From positions 1-64,000 of the forward strand of contig CAMWTJ010000001.1 of assembly GCA_947177185.1 (NCBI GenBank): 64,000 nt of DNA, read 5' to 3'. Source of the DNA: an uncultured Porphyromonadaceae bacterium (GTDB lineage: Bacteria; Bacteroidota; Bacteroidia; Bacteroidales; Muribaculaceae). Under the pieces are notes generated by a model. It worked only from the letters and a program-made list of their open reading frames with translations, did no database searches and was not told the origin of the DNA. Within the stretch, counting starts at the first letter, position 1. Every line of letters begins with the position of its first letter. Of the stretch, positions 35,824 through 46,105 are shown piece after piece. Made by a program: the position numbers and the translations under genes.

Positions 35824-36828
35824 GTGAATTGCTTACTGCGACATATCGAACACCTGCTGGCCACGCACGACTGCGTGACCATCCCCGGCGTAGGCGCCGT
35901 GCTCGCCCACCGCGAGCGCGCTGTGGCCGACACCGCCGCCATGCGTGTGCTCGCCCCTGCCAGAGCGTTCACATTCAACCCCGCGCTCGACCACAACGAC
36001 GGCCTCCTGGCCTCCAGCGTGGCCCGCGCCGAAGGCATCAGCTACGAAGCCGCGGCGCAGCGTGTGGAGGCCGCTGCCGAAGCGATGCGCGCCACCCTTG
36101 GCCGCGAGTCGCGCCTGCAGCTGGGCCGCATAGGCGCCCTCACGCGCCACTCCGACGGTTCGCTGCGCTTTGCGCCCGGCCGCGCCGACGCCATCTCGCC
36201 GGCCACCATGTGGCTGCCCGAGGTGGACCTCCGCGCCTTTGCCGGCACGCAGACGGCCGCCGACACTCCGCGCCGCAGCGCCGCCACCCGCAGCGTGCGT
36301 GCCGGCGTTCCGCGCCGTATAGCCGCGCGTGCGCTCCGCGCCGCCGCAGCCGTGGCGCTCCTCGTGGCCGTGGGCCTCACGCTCATAACCCCGCTGAAGG
36401 TCGACAATCCGCGCTACGCGTCGCTGGGTGTGGAACCCGCCGCGGCCGTGGCTCCCGCATCGGCCTCGATAGCCGACGAGCTGCCCGGACGCGCTACGGC
36501 GCCCGTGGTGCTGGTGCTGCGTCAGCATGCCGACGCGGCCACCGCCGTCGACACCGCCGCCATAGCCGCCTCCCGCGCCGCCCGCGCCGCCCGCGTAGCC
36601 ACCGCGCCCCGCCGCAGCTACTGCCTGGTGGTGGCGTCGCTCGACAGCGACAGCGAGGCACAGCGCTATCTCGCCACTCAGGGCGACCCCTCGCTGCGAG
36701 TGCTCGTCAGCGGCGACCGCTACCGCGTGTATGCGGCCGAGGCCGCTACCCCCGAGGCCGTGCTGGCCGACGCCGCCGCGCGCGGCATCACCGAGCGCTA
36801 CCCCAGCTCGTGGATATGCCGCCGGTGA
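35824..36828 (+). CDS. HU-like/SPOR membrane protein
   Basis: A 334-residue protein combining an N-terminal HU-like (CCDC81-type) domain, one membrane helix and a C-terminal SPOR domain. The HU-like part starts IEHLLATHDCVTIPGVGAVL and includes GRESRLQLGRIGAL. The helix is about residues 165-190. The SPOR domain (about 260-334) has YCLVVASLDSDSEAQRYLA and YRVYAAE, and would bind denuded peptidoglycan in the periplasm. The linker is Ala-rich. This architecture is known in Bacteroidota and could tie a cytosolic structure to the cell wall. The GTG start is accepted because the conserved domain begins there and a promoter abuts it. Confidence 0.88.
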   Translation: MNCLLRHIEHLLATHDCVTIPGVGAVLAHRERAVADTAAMRVLAPARAFTFNPALDHNDGLLASSVARAEGISYEAAAQRVEAAAEAMRATLGRESRLQLGRIGALTRHSDGSLRFAPGRADAISPATMWLPEVDLRAFAGTQTAADTPRRSAATRSVRAGVPRRIAARALRAAAAVALLVAVGLTLITPLKVDNPRYASLGVEPAAAVAPASASIADELPGRATAPVVLVLRQHADAATAVDTAAIAASRAARAARVATAPRRSYCLVVASLDSDSEAQRYLATQGDPSLRVLVSGDRYRVYAAEAATPEAVLADAAARGITERYPSSWICRR

Positions 36829-36869
36829 GCATCGCTCCCTCCCCCGACACCCCGCATTATCCTTCCGAT

Positions 36870-37409
36870 ATGGACCATCTCCAGCAACTTCTTATCGAGC
36901 GCCACAGCATCAGGCGCTACACCGCGGAAGCCGTGGACGCCGACGCCGTGCGCCTCATCCTGCAGGCCGCGCTGCTCGCGCCCAGCAGCAAGAGCAAACG
37001 CCCCTGGCAGTTTGTGGCCGTGGAAAACAAAGACACACTGACCGCCCTGGCCGCGTGCAAGGATTTCGGCGCCACGCCCATATCCCGCGCGCCGCTGGCC
37101 ATAGCCGTGGTCGCTGACCCCGCCGAGAGCGACTGCTTCGTGGAGGACGCCTCCATAGCCGCCGCCTTCATGCTGCTGCAGGCAGCCGAGCTGGGCCTCG
37201 GCGCGTGCTGGATACAGGTGCGCGGCCGCTTTGCCGGCGACGGCACCCCTGCGGAGGACATAGTGCGCGACACACTCGGCATCCCCGAGCATCTCGCCGT
37301 GCTGTGCATAGTGACCGTGGGCCACAAGGACGAAGAACGCAAGCCTGTGGACCCCGACAAGCTGCTGTGGGAAAAAGTGCACGTAGAGAAGTGGCAGGAC
37401 CCCGCGTGA
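36870..37409 (+). CDS. Nitroreductase family protein
   Basis: FMN-dependent oxidoreductase of 179 residues. It starts with the family motif LIERHSIRRYTAEAVD, then LLAPSSKSKRPWQFV, the AAFMLLQAAELGLGACWIQVRG helix, and a C-terminal VGHKDEERKP region. The physiological substrate is unknown; such enzymes reduce quinones, flavins or nitro compounds. The ATG at 36870 is preferred over an in-frame one at 36816 because homologues begin near here. Its stop overlaps the next gene's GTG by four bases. Confidence 0.92.
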   Translation: MDHLQQLLIERHSIRRYTAEAVDADAVRLILQAALLAPSSKSKRPWQFVAVENKDTLTALAACKDFGATPISRAPLAIAVVADPAESDCFVEDASIAAAFMLLQAAELGLGACWIQVRGRFAGDGTPAEDIVRDTLGIPEHLAVLCIVTVGHKDEERKPVDPDKLLWEKVHVEKWQDPA

Positions 37410-38158
37410 CCATACTCGGCGCCGGCAATGTGGCCTCGCGGCTGGCGCCGGCGCTTGCCGAGGCCGGCGCGCGCATAGTGCAGGTGTGGGGCCCCACGGC
37501 CTCCCGCGCCGCGAGCCTGGCCGAGAGTGTGGGCGCCACCGCCGTGGCCTCGCCGGGGGAGCTTTCCGCCGACTCCGATTTTTATATTCTCGCCGTGCGC
37601 GACACCGCCGTGGCCTCCACGGCCGCAGCCATGCCGCGCACCGGCGGCATAGTGGTGCACACGTCGGGCAGCGTGCCCATGGAAGCGCTGGCACCCGCCT
37701 CGTCGCGCACCGGCGTGCTTTACCCCCTGCAGACATTCACGGCCGGGCGCCGCACCGACCTGTCGCATGTGCCGTTCTTCACCGAAGGCAGCGACGCCGA
37801 CACGCTCGCTGCCATAGACGCGCTGGCAGGCATGCTCACCGACAGTGTGCACCACGCCGACAGCTCCACGCGTCCGCTGCTGCATGTGGCCGGAGTGCTC
37901 GGCTGCAATTTCCCCAACTTTCTGCTCGGCTGCGCCGCCGACGTGCTGGCCCGCGGCGGCTATAGCCTCGACGTGCTGCGCCCGCTGCTCGAAGAAACCG
38001 TGGCCAAGGCCTTCGAGGCCGGCCCCGACGCCGCGCAGACCGGCCCTGCCGCCCGCGGCGACGTGGCCACCATAGAGCGCCACTGCGGCATGCTGCCGCC
38101 CGAGCAGGCCCGAATATACCGCGACATATCAGAACTCATAATGGTTAAACACTCCTGA
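37406..38158 (+). CDS. Rossmann-fold/DUF2520 protein
   Basis: Predicted NAD(P)-binding protein of 250 residues, starting at a GTG that overlaps the nitroreductase stop (GTGA). The N-terminal Rossmann domain has LGAGNVASRLAPALAEAG and a YILAVRDTAV strand. The C-terminal DUF2520 part includes HTSGSVPMEAL, YPLQTFT and the helical VLGCNFPNFLLG. It resembles ketopantoate-reductase/F420-reductase-like dehydrogenases, but the reaction is unknown. kdsC follows two bases later. Confidence 0.9.
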   Translation: MTILGAGNVASRLAPALAEAGARIVQVWGPTASRAASLAESVGATAVASPGELSADSDFYILAVRDTAVASTAAAMPRTGGIVVHTSGSVPMEALAPASSRTGVLYPLQTFTAGRRTDLSHVPFFTEGSDADTLAAIDALAGMLTDSVHHADSSTRPLLHVAGVLGCNFPNFLLGCAADVLARGGYSLDVLRPLLEETVAKAFEAGPDAAQTGPAARGDVATIERHCGMLPPEQARIYRDISELIMVKHS

Positions 38159-38160
38159 CG

Positions 38161-38679
38161 GTGAAGATAAACTACGACCTCCGCAAAATCCGCGCCTTCG
38201 TCTTCGATGTGGACGGGGTGCTGTCGCCCACCGTGGTGCCCATGCTGCCCGACGGGCGTCCCGCCCGCATGGCCAACGTGAAGGACGGATTCGCCCTCAA
38301 GCAGGCCGTGCGCGCCGGCTATGCCGTGGCGGTGATCACCGGCGCCGACACCGAAGCCGTGCGGCTGCGCATGAACATGATAGGCATAACGGATGTGTTT
38401 CTGGCGGCGTCGTGCAAGCTCGATGTGCTGCGCGGGTGGATGCGCGAGCGCGGCCTGGCGCCCGAGGAGGTGGCTTTTGCCGGCGACGATGTGCCCGACA
38501 TGGGGTGCATGCGCCATGTGGGCCTTTCGGTGGCTCCCGCCGATGCCGACGCCGAGGTGCGCGACATTGCGGTGCACGTAAGCGGCCGCGATGGCGGCTA
38601 CGGTGTGGCGCGCGAACTTATCCAGGAAACCATGCTCGCGCAGGGCACGTGGCCCCGCGAGGCTGCCGCCTACGGCTGA
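38161..38679 (+). CDS. kdsC: KDO-8-phosphate phosphatase (KdsC family)
   Basis: HAD phosphatase of 172 residues removing phosphate from KDO-8-P in lipopolysaccharide core synthesis. It starts with GTG. The nucleophile and acid are Asp16 and Asp18 in FDVDGVLS. The substrate-binding segment ANVKDGFALKQAVRAGY and the motif FAGDDVPDMGCM fit KdsC. The family is small and cap-less, forming tetramers. It lies in the nitroreductase-DUF2520-kdsC-maf run. Confidence 0.93.
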   Translation: MKINYDLRKIRAFVFDVDGVLSPTVVPMLPDGRPARMANVKDGFALKQAVRAGYAVAVITGADTEAVRLRMNMIGITDVFLAASCKLDVLRGWMRERGLAPEEVAFAGDDVPDMGCMRHVGLSVAPADADAEVRDIAVHVSGRDGGYGVARELIQETMLAQGTWPREAAAYG

Positions 38680-38706
38680 TACAGACATTACATCCCCCCC
38701 GACAGT

Positions 38707-39306
38707 ATGATACCGGCTATTTTACCTCCCAGGCTGCACGACGTGCGGCTTGTGCTCGCGAGTGCTTCGCCGCGCCGCCGCGAGCTGCTTCAGATGCTTG
38801 TGCCCGATGTGACCATCGCCCCCGTGCGCGATGTCGACGAAACGTATCCTCCCGGCCTCGACGCCATGACGGTGCCCGAGTACCTGTCGCGGCTGAAGGC
38901 GTCGGCCTATGCCGGCGACATCCCTGCCGGCAGTGTGCTCGTGACGGCCGACACGGTGGTGGTGCTCGACGGCCGCATACTCGGAAAGCCTGCCACGGCC
39001 GCCGCTGCCTGCGACATGCTGCGCGCGCTGTCGGGGCGCACGCACACGGTGGTGACGGGTGTGACGCTCACGGGCGCCGACGGGCGCTGCGAGAGCTTCT
39101 CGGAGCGCACCGAGGTGGAGTTTGCCGCGCTGACCGACGCCGAGATAGAGGCCTATGTGGACACCTACCGTCCGCTGGACAAGGCCGGCGCGTACGGCAT
39201 ACAGGAGTGGATAGGGGGCATGGGCATATGCGGCATACGCGGCTGTTTCTACAATGTGATGGGGCTGCCGCTGCACGCTCTGTACGCCAGACTGAAAAAA
39301 TTCTGA
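38707..39306 (+). CDS. maf: Maf-type nucleotide pyrophosphatase
   Basis: House-cleaning NTP pyrophosphatase of 199 residues that hydrolyses modified or non-canonical nucleotides. It contains the family opening LVLASASPRRRELLQM, the ADTVVVLDGRILGKP segment, a SGRTHTVVTGV loop, and the end motif DKAGAYGIQEWIG. It lies 27 bases after kdsC. No terminator was recognised in the 110-base gap that follows. Confidence 0.95.
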   Translation: MIPAILPPRLHDVRLVLASASPRRRELLQMLVPDVTIAPVRDVDETYPPGLDAMTVPEYLSRLKASAYAGDIPAGSVLVTADTVVVLDGRILGKPATAAAACDMLRALSGRTHTVVTGVTLTGADGRCESFSERTEVEFAALTDAEIEAYVDTYRPLDKAGAYGIQEWIGGMGICGIRGCFYNVMGLPLHALYARLKKF

Positions 39307-39417
39307 AAAAAACGGCAGTCGGCTGTCACCTTTTCGGTGCGGGGTGTGTCTTATGGGTGAGATATCTCAGAAAAACAATCTTATCCGTAATTCATAAACC
39401 CTTTAAATTCAAAAGAT

Positions 39418-39843
39418 ATGTTCTGGTTAGTAAAAATCATTGTTCCCGTGTCGATATGCTGCGTGCTGCCCTGCGTGGTGGTGTGGCTGGTAAGCCGAAC
39501 AAAGAAAAACGCCGACGACAAGCGCGCTGAGGTGCTGCTGGAGGCTATCCGCGCCAACAACAATGTGGATGTGGACCGTCTGACGGAAGCTATGTCGCGT
39601 CCGAAACTTTCGGCCGAGGAACAGCAGAGCCGGCGTCTGCAGCGCGGCTGCCTGTTTTCGCTCTCGGGTGTGGCGATGCTGATATACGGCATGGTGCAGC
39701 TTTCGATGTGGGGAGTCACAAACGATATTATAGATATGTTGCTGCTGGGCGGCGGCATAGCTCTTGCCATCGGCGTGTCGTATCTGGTGGTGTACCGCGT
39801 CGTGAGCAAGCGGCAGAAGAATTCCGACGCCGACAAAGAATGA
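39418..39843 (+). CDS. Membrane protein of the DUF6249 type
   Basis: Inner-membrane protein of 141 residues. One N-terminal helix (about 4-25) is followed by a charged cytosolic segment with LLEAIRANNNVDVDRL, then two more helices (about 79-98 and 104-128) and a short charged tail. This pattern matches small Bacteroidales proteins that accompany an ECF sigma factor. The sigma gene starts 7 bases downstream, so the two are co-transcribed. A role in sensing or restraining the sigma factor is inferred only. No -7 box was found upstream. Confidence 0.82.
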   Translation: MFWLVKIIVPVSICCVLPCVVVWLVSRTKKNADDKRAEVLLEAIRANNNVDVDRLTEAMSRPKLSAEEQQSRRLQRGCLFSLSGVAMLIYGMVQLSMWGVTNDIIDMLLLGGGIALAIGVSYLVVYRVVSKRQKNSDADKE

Positions 39844-39850
39844 TGCGGAG

Positions 39851-40342
39851 ATGACCCGCGAACAATTCATAGCGCAGGCGGAGGGTGTGCAGAAGGCGCT
39901 GCGGCGCTTTCTTGCCGCCCTCTGCTGCGGCGATGTGCAGCTTGCCGACGACATAGCGCAGGAGGCCCTGCTGAAAGCGTGGCTGGCGATAGACAGCGTG
40001 CGCGACGCCGGGAGTTTCGCGCCGTGGGTGTATCGCATAGCCTACAACACCTTTCTGAACCACCGGCGCTCGGTGCGTGCCTCCGAGGGTTATTCCGCCG
40101 CCGAGCGGGTGGCCGGTCCCGAGGCATCGGAGGCCGACGCGGCGTTTCGCTACCAGGCCTTGTACGCGGCGCTCGACCGCCTGCCCGAAAAGGAGCGCAC
40201 GGTGGTGGTGCTGCACTACATGGAGGGCTACTCGGCCAAGGAGATAGGCGAGATAACGGACGCGAGCGCCGTGGCGGTGAGGCAGCAGCTCTCACGCGGG
40301 CGCTCGCATCTGCGCGAATTTCTGGAACACGCTCAGGCATGA
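39851..40342 (+). CDS. ECF-type RNA polymerase sigma factor
   Basis: Sigma-70 family factor of 163 residues with regions 2 and 4 only. Region 2 has ADDIAQEALLKAWLAI and the -10 recognition segment FAPWVYRIAYNTFLNHRR. Region 4 has LPEKERTVVVLHYMEGYSAKEIGEITDASAVAVRQQLSRGRSHLREFL, a helix-turn-helix. It redirects RNA polymerase to target promoters that are not identified here. A membrane protein lies on each side in the same operon. Confidence 0.95.
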   Translation: MTREQFIAQAEGVQKALRRFLAALCCGDVQLADDIAQEALLKAWLAIDSVRDAGSFAPWVYRIAYNTFLNHRRSVRASEGYSAAERVAGPEASEADAAFRYQALYAALDRLPEKERTVVVLHYMEGYSAKEIGEITDASAVAVRQQLSRGRSHLREFLEHAQA

Positions 40343-40389
40343 ACGGTGTCGGCGTATCACAATATCATATATCAGATAAAGACAAGCAA

Positions 40390-40744
40390 ATGGAAGACGA
40401 CGACAAGATAAAGAAACTCTTCGACGGATTCGAGCCTGCGGGCGGTTCGACGGACGATGCCTTCATGCGGCGTCTGCGCGGCAGCCTGGACGCTGTGGAG
40501 CATGTGCGCCGCGACATGGCCGCCGAGCGCCGTCGCAACCGCACGGCGGTGGTGGCCGCAGCCATAGCCGGCTTTGCGAGCGGGCTTGCGGCGGCGCTGC
40601 TGATGCCAGTGCTGGTGCGCGTGGCGGAGTCGCTGCTGCCCGACAGCTATGCCACAACGGCCGCGTGGATGGCGGCTGCGGCCACTACGCTGACGGTGGC
40701 GTTCAGCACCTACGACATAGCGCAGGCGTGGCAGCGCCGCGGAG

Positions 40745-40755
<11 letters not shown>
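40390..40755 (+). CDS. Single-helix or two-helix membrane protein, candidate anti-sigma factor
   Basis: Protein of 121 residues. The N-terminus is acidic and contains [12 protein letters not shown], followed by a basic helix [13 protein letters not shown], then two hydrophobic segments (about 57-76 and 89-110). The layout, a cytosolic N-terminus and membrane C-terminus directly behind an ECF sigma gene, fits an anti-sigma factor, but no known anti-sigma motif is visible. An ATG at 40339 overlapping the sigma stop (ATGA) would add 17 residues and is the alternative start. Its end overlaps the convergent lon gene by 11 bases. Confidence 0.75.
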
Positions 40756-43195
<2,440 letters not shown>

Positions 43196-43223
43196 ATAAA
43201 ATGTGCTAATGCAAATCGGATGC

Positions 43224-43231
43224 CAAAGTTA
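43224..43231 (-). promoter_or_regulatory. -7 promoter box for lon
   Basis: The minus strand reads TAACTTTG, matching TAnnTTTG, 28 bases upstream of the lon ATG. No heat-shock (CIRCE) repeat was seen. Confidence 0.65.
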
Positions 43232-43299
43232 CGAAAAAAAAGCGAGAAGCGGCGTTCCCGGCGCTGAAAAAGGCTGCGTTTATGGATGTTGGTCCAAAA

Positions 43300-43315
43300 T
43301 ATGTTGCGTAACATA
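43300..43315. promoter_or_regulatory. Palindromic candidate operator upstream of EF-G2
   Basis: TATGTTGCGTAACATA is a 6-base perfect inverted repeat around four bases, in the AT-rich lon/fusA2 gap. It is centred about 94 bases upstream of the EF-G2 ATG and about 41 bases upstream of a weak -7-like TAAATTG at 43349. Its size and symmetry suit a dimeric regulator of the CRP type. The protein is not known from the sequence. Confidence 0.4.
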
Positions 43316-43401
43316 GAAAAAATGTTGCCGATTTCAGGAAATAATTAATAAATTGCAACCGTCAAACAACTATCAGCCATCTGATACCAAAAAAACAAGC
43401 T

Positions 43402-45558
43402 ATGAAAATCTACAAAACAAATGAAATCAAAAACATAGCTCTGCTGGGCAGCAAGGGCTCCGGTAAAACCACGCTCGCAGAGTCGATGCTCTACGAGTGT
43501 GGTGTGATAAAACGTCGCGGCACCATCGAGGCCGGCAACACCGTGTGCGACTATTTTCCTGTAGAGAAGGAGTATGGCTATTCGGTGTTCTCGACGGTGT
43601 TTTACGCTGAATTCCTGAATAAAAAGCTGAATGTGATAGACTGCCCCGGCGCCGACGATTTCGTGGGCAATGCCATTACGGCACTGAACGTGACGGATAC
43701 GGGTGTGATAGTGATCAACGGCCAGTATGGCGTGGAGGTGGGCACACAGAACATCTTCCGCACGGCGTCGGCGATCAAAAAACCGATAATATTCGCCATC
43801 AACCAGCTCGACGGCGAAAAGGCCGACTACGATAATGTAGTGGAGCAGATGAAAGAAGTGTTCGGGTCGAAGATAGTACCTATCCAGTACCCGCTGCAGT
43901 GCGGTCCGGGCTTCAACGCCATGATCGACGTGCTGCTGATGAAAAAATACTCGTGGGGCCCCGAAGGCGGTGTGCCCGTGATAGAAGAGATACCTGCCGA
44001 GGAAATGGACCGCGCCATGGAGCTTCACAAAGCCCTGGTGGAAGCAGCCGCCGAGAACGACGAAAGCCTGATGGAGAAATTCTTCGAGACGGAGCACCTG
44101 ACCGAGGACGAGATGCGTATGGGCATCCGCAAGGGTCTGATAGACCGTTCGATATACCCGGTGTTCTGTGTGAGCGCCGCGAAGGACATGGGTGTGCGCC
44201 GCATGATGGAGTTCCTGGGCAATGTGGTGCCCTTTGTGGAAGACATGCCCGCGCCCGAGAACACCGCCGGCGAGGCCGTGGAACCCAAGGCCGACGGCCC
44301 TGTGAGCGTGTACATGTTCAAGACCACTGTGGAGCCGCACATCGGCGAGGTGAGCTACTTCAAGGTGATGAGCGGCACGCTGCGCGCCGGCGCCGACCTG
44401 GACAACGTGACGCGCGGCAGCAAGGAGCGCTTCGCCCAGATATTCTGCGTGTGCGGCCAGATAAAGACGGCAGTGGACGCGCTGGAGGCCGGCGACATAG
44501 GCGCCGCCGTGAAGCTGAAGGATGCCCGCACCGGCAATACGCTGGACGAGAAGGGCTGCGAATACGAGTTTGACTTTATCAAGTATCCGGCGCCAAAGTA
44601 TCAGCGCGCGGTGCGCCCCGTGACAGAAAGCGACGCCGAGAAGCTGAACGCGATACTGACGCGCATGCACGAGGAAGACCCGACGTGGCAGATCGAGCAG
44701 TCGAAAGAGCTCAAGCAGACGATACTCTCGGGCCAGGGCGAGTTTCACCTGCGCACGCTGAAATGGCGCGTGGAGAACAACGACAAGCTGCCCATCGTGT
44801 TTGAGGAGCCGAAGATACCGTATCGCGAAACCATCACGAAGGCAGCGCGCGCCGACTATCGCCACAAGAAGCAGAGCGGCGGCGCGGGCCAGTTCGGCGA
44901 GGTGCATCTGATAGTGGAGCCCTACTACGAGGGCATGCCTGCTCCCGACAGCTACAAGTTCGGCAACCAGGAGTTCAAGATGAACGTGCGCGACACGCAG
45001 GAGATACCCCTGGCGTGGGGCGGCAAGCTCGTGGTGTGCAACAGCATCGTGGGCGGCGCTATCGACGCCCGCTTCATACCTGCCATAATCAAAGGCCTGA
45101 TGGACCGCATGGAGCAGGGCCCGCTGACAGGCAGCTATGCCCGCGACGTGCGTGTGATAATCTACGACGGCAAGATGCACCCCGTGGACAGCAATGAAAT
45201 CTCGTTCCGTCTGGCCGGCCGCAATGCCTTCAGCGAAGCGTTCCGCAACGCCGGTCCGAAGGTGCTGGAGCCTGTGTACGACGTGGAGGTGATGGTGCCC
45301 GGCGATGTGATGGGCGACGTGATGAGCGACCTTCAGGGCCGCCGCGCCATAATCATGGGCATGAACAGCGAAAACGGCTTCGAGGTGATATCGGCCAAGG
45401 TGCCTCTGAAGGAAATGAGCAGCTACTCGACGGCTCTCAGCTCCATCACCGGCGGCCGCTCGAGCTTCACGATGAAATTCGCAGGCTATGAGCTCGTGCC
45501 CGGCGACATCCAGGACAAACTGCTCAAAGACTACGCCGAAAAGAACAAAGAAGACTGA
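43402..45558 (+). CDS. fusA2: EF-G2, elongation factor G paralogue with altered GTPase site
   Basis: Translation factor of 718 residues with the full EF-G domain order. The G1 loop GSKGSGKT (16-23) is present. The catalytic histidine of the DxPGH motif is Ala84 (IDCPGADDF), the switch I RGIT is EYGYS, and the NKxD motif is NQLD. These changes match the Bacteroidota EF-G2 that supports translation without GTP hydrolysis. In Bacteroides thetaiotaomicron that protein is induced in carbon limitation by the CRP-like regulator Cur and aids gut colonisation (established for that species, inferred here). A strong terminator follows. Confidence 0.93.
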   Translation: MKIYKTNEIKNIALLGSKGSGKTTLAESMLYECGVIKRRGTIEAGNTVCDYFPVEKEYGYSVFSTVFYAEFLNKKLNVIDCPGADDFVGNAITALNVTDTGVIVINGQYGVEVGTQNIFRTASAIKKPIIFAINQLDGEKADYDNVVEQMKEVFGSKIVPIQYPLQCGPGFNAMIDVLLMKKYSWGPEGGVPVIEEIPAEEMDRAMELHKALVEAAAENDESLMEKFFETEHLTEDEMRMGIRKGLIDRSIYPVFCVSAAKDMGVRRMMEFLGNVVPFVEDMPAPENTAGEAVEPKADGPVSVYMFKTTVEPHIGEVSYFKVMSGTLRAGADLDNVTRGSKERFAQIFCVCGQIKTAVDALEAGDIGAAVKLKDARTGNTLDEKGCEYEFDFIKYPAPKYQRAVRPVTESDAEKLNAILTRMHEEDPTWQIEQSKELKQTILSGQGEFHLRTLKWRVENNDKLPIVFEEPKIPYRETITKAARADYRHKKQSGGAGQFGEVHLIVEPYYEGMPAPDSYKFGNQEFKMNVRDTQEIPLAWGGKLVVCNSIVGGAIDARFIPAIIKGLMDRMEQGPLTGSYARDVRVIIYDGKMHPVDSNEISFRLAGRNAFSEAFRNAGPKVLEPVYDVEVMVPGDVMGDVMSDLQGRRAIIMGMNSENGFEVISAKVPLKEMSSYSTALSSITGGRSSFTMKFAGYELVPGDIQDKLLKDYAEKNKED

Positions 45559-45584
45559 TAAATGATACTATAAACACCGTCAGG

Positions 45585-45627
45585 GTGTGCCCGCAACCTT
45601 TATATGGGGGTGCGGGCGCACTTTTTT
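45585..45627 (+). terminator. Terminator after fusA2
   Basis: An 11-base stem with one G-U pair (45585-45595 with 45611-45621) is followed by six T, the standard intrinsic terminator layout. Confidence 0.9.
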
Positions 45628-45628
45628 C

Positions 45629-45659
45629 TTGCCCGTTTGTTCATTTCTTTGTACTTTTG
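45629..45659 (+). promoter_or_regulatory. Promoter (-33/-7) for the TM2-dacB unit
   Basis: TTG (45629-45631) and TACTTTTG (45652-45659) are 20 bases apart, starting just after the fusA2 terminator. The leader to the ATG at 45700 would be about 35 bases. Confidence 0.7.
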
Positions 45660-45699
45660 CCAATAATAGTCAGCCGACATAAAAGATAAAAACGAAGCG

Positions 45700-46098
45700 A
45701 TGAACAAAATATGCCAATGCTGCGGCGCCTATGTGCCCGACAACGCCAACTACTGCCCGACATGCGGCTACGAGCTGGGACGCGGCCCGCGCCCGGCCAC
45801 TCCGCCGCCGTACACACGTGGGTATGACAACAACAATCCTTTCGACAGCTCCGGGCCCGAGGGAAAGAGCCGCGGCGTGGCCGCTCTGCTGGCCATATTT
45901 CTCGGCAGCCTGGGCGTGCATTATTTCTACTGCAACAAGGTGCTGGCCGGAGTGGTGTGCTTCCTGATTTCGTGCTGCACGTGCTTCACGGTATGGCCTC
46001 TGATAATGCTCGTGCAGGGGGTGTACATGCTGTGCATCACCAATGAGGAGTTTGAGATGAAGTATGTGGCCACGCAGTCGAGTTTCCCCGTGTTCTGA
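45700..46098 (+). CDS. Zinc-ribbon and TM2 domain membrane protein
   Basis: A 132-residue protein with an N-terminal zinc ribbon CQCCGAYV...CPTCG (about residues 5-24), a Pro-rich linker, and a C-terminal TM2 domain. The TM2 part has AIFLGSLGVHYFYCNKVLAG, two helices and a polar turn. TM2 proteins are widespread and their function is mostly unknown. A PBP4-type gene starts 7 bases later, so the pair is likely co-transcribed. Confidence 0.9.
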   Translation: MNKICQCCGAYVPDNANYCPTCGYELGRGPRPATPPPYTRGYDNNNPFDSSGPEGKSRGVAALLAIFLGSLGVHYFYCNKVLAGVVCFLISCCTCFTVWPLIMLVQGVYMLCITNEEFEMKYVATQSSFPVF

Positions 46099-46105
46099 GC
46101 CTGCC

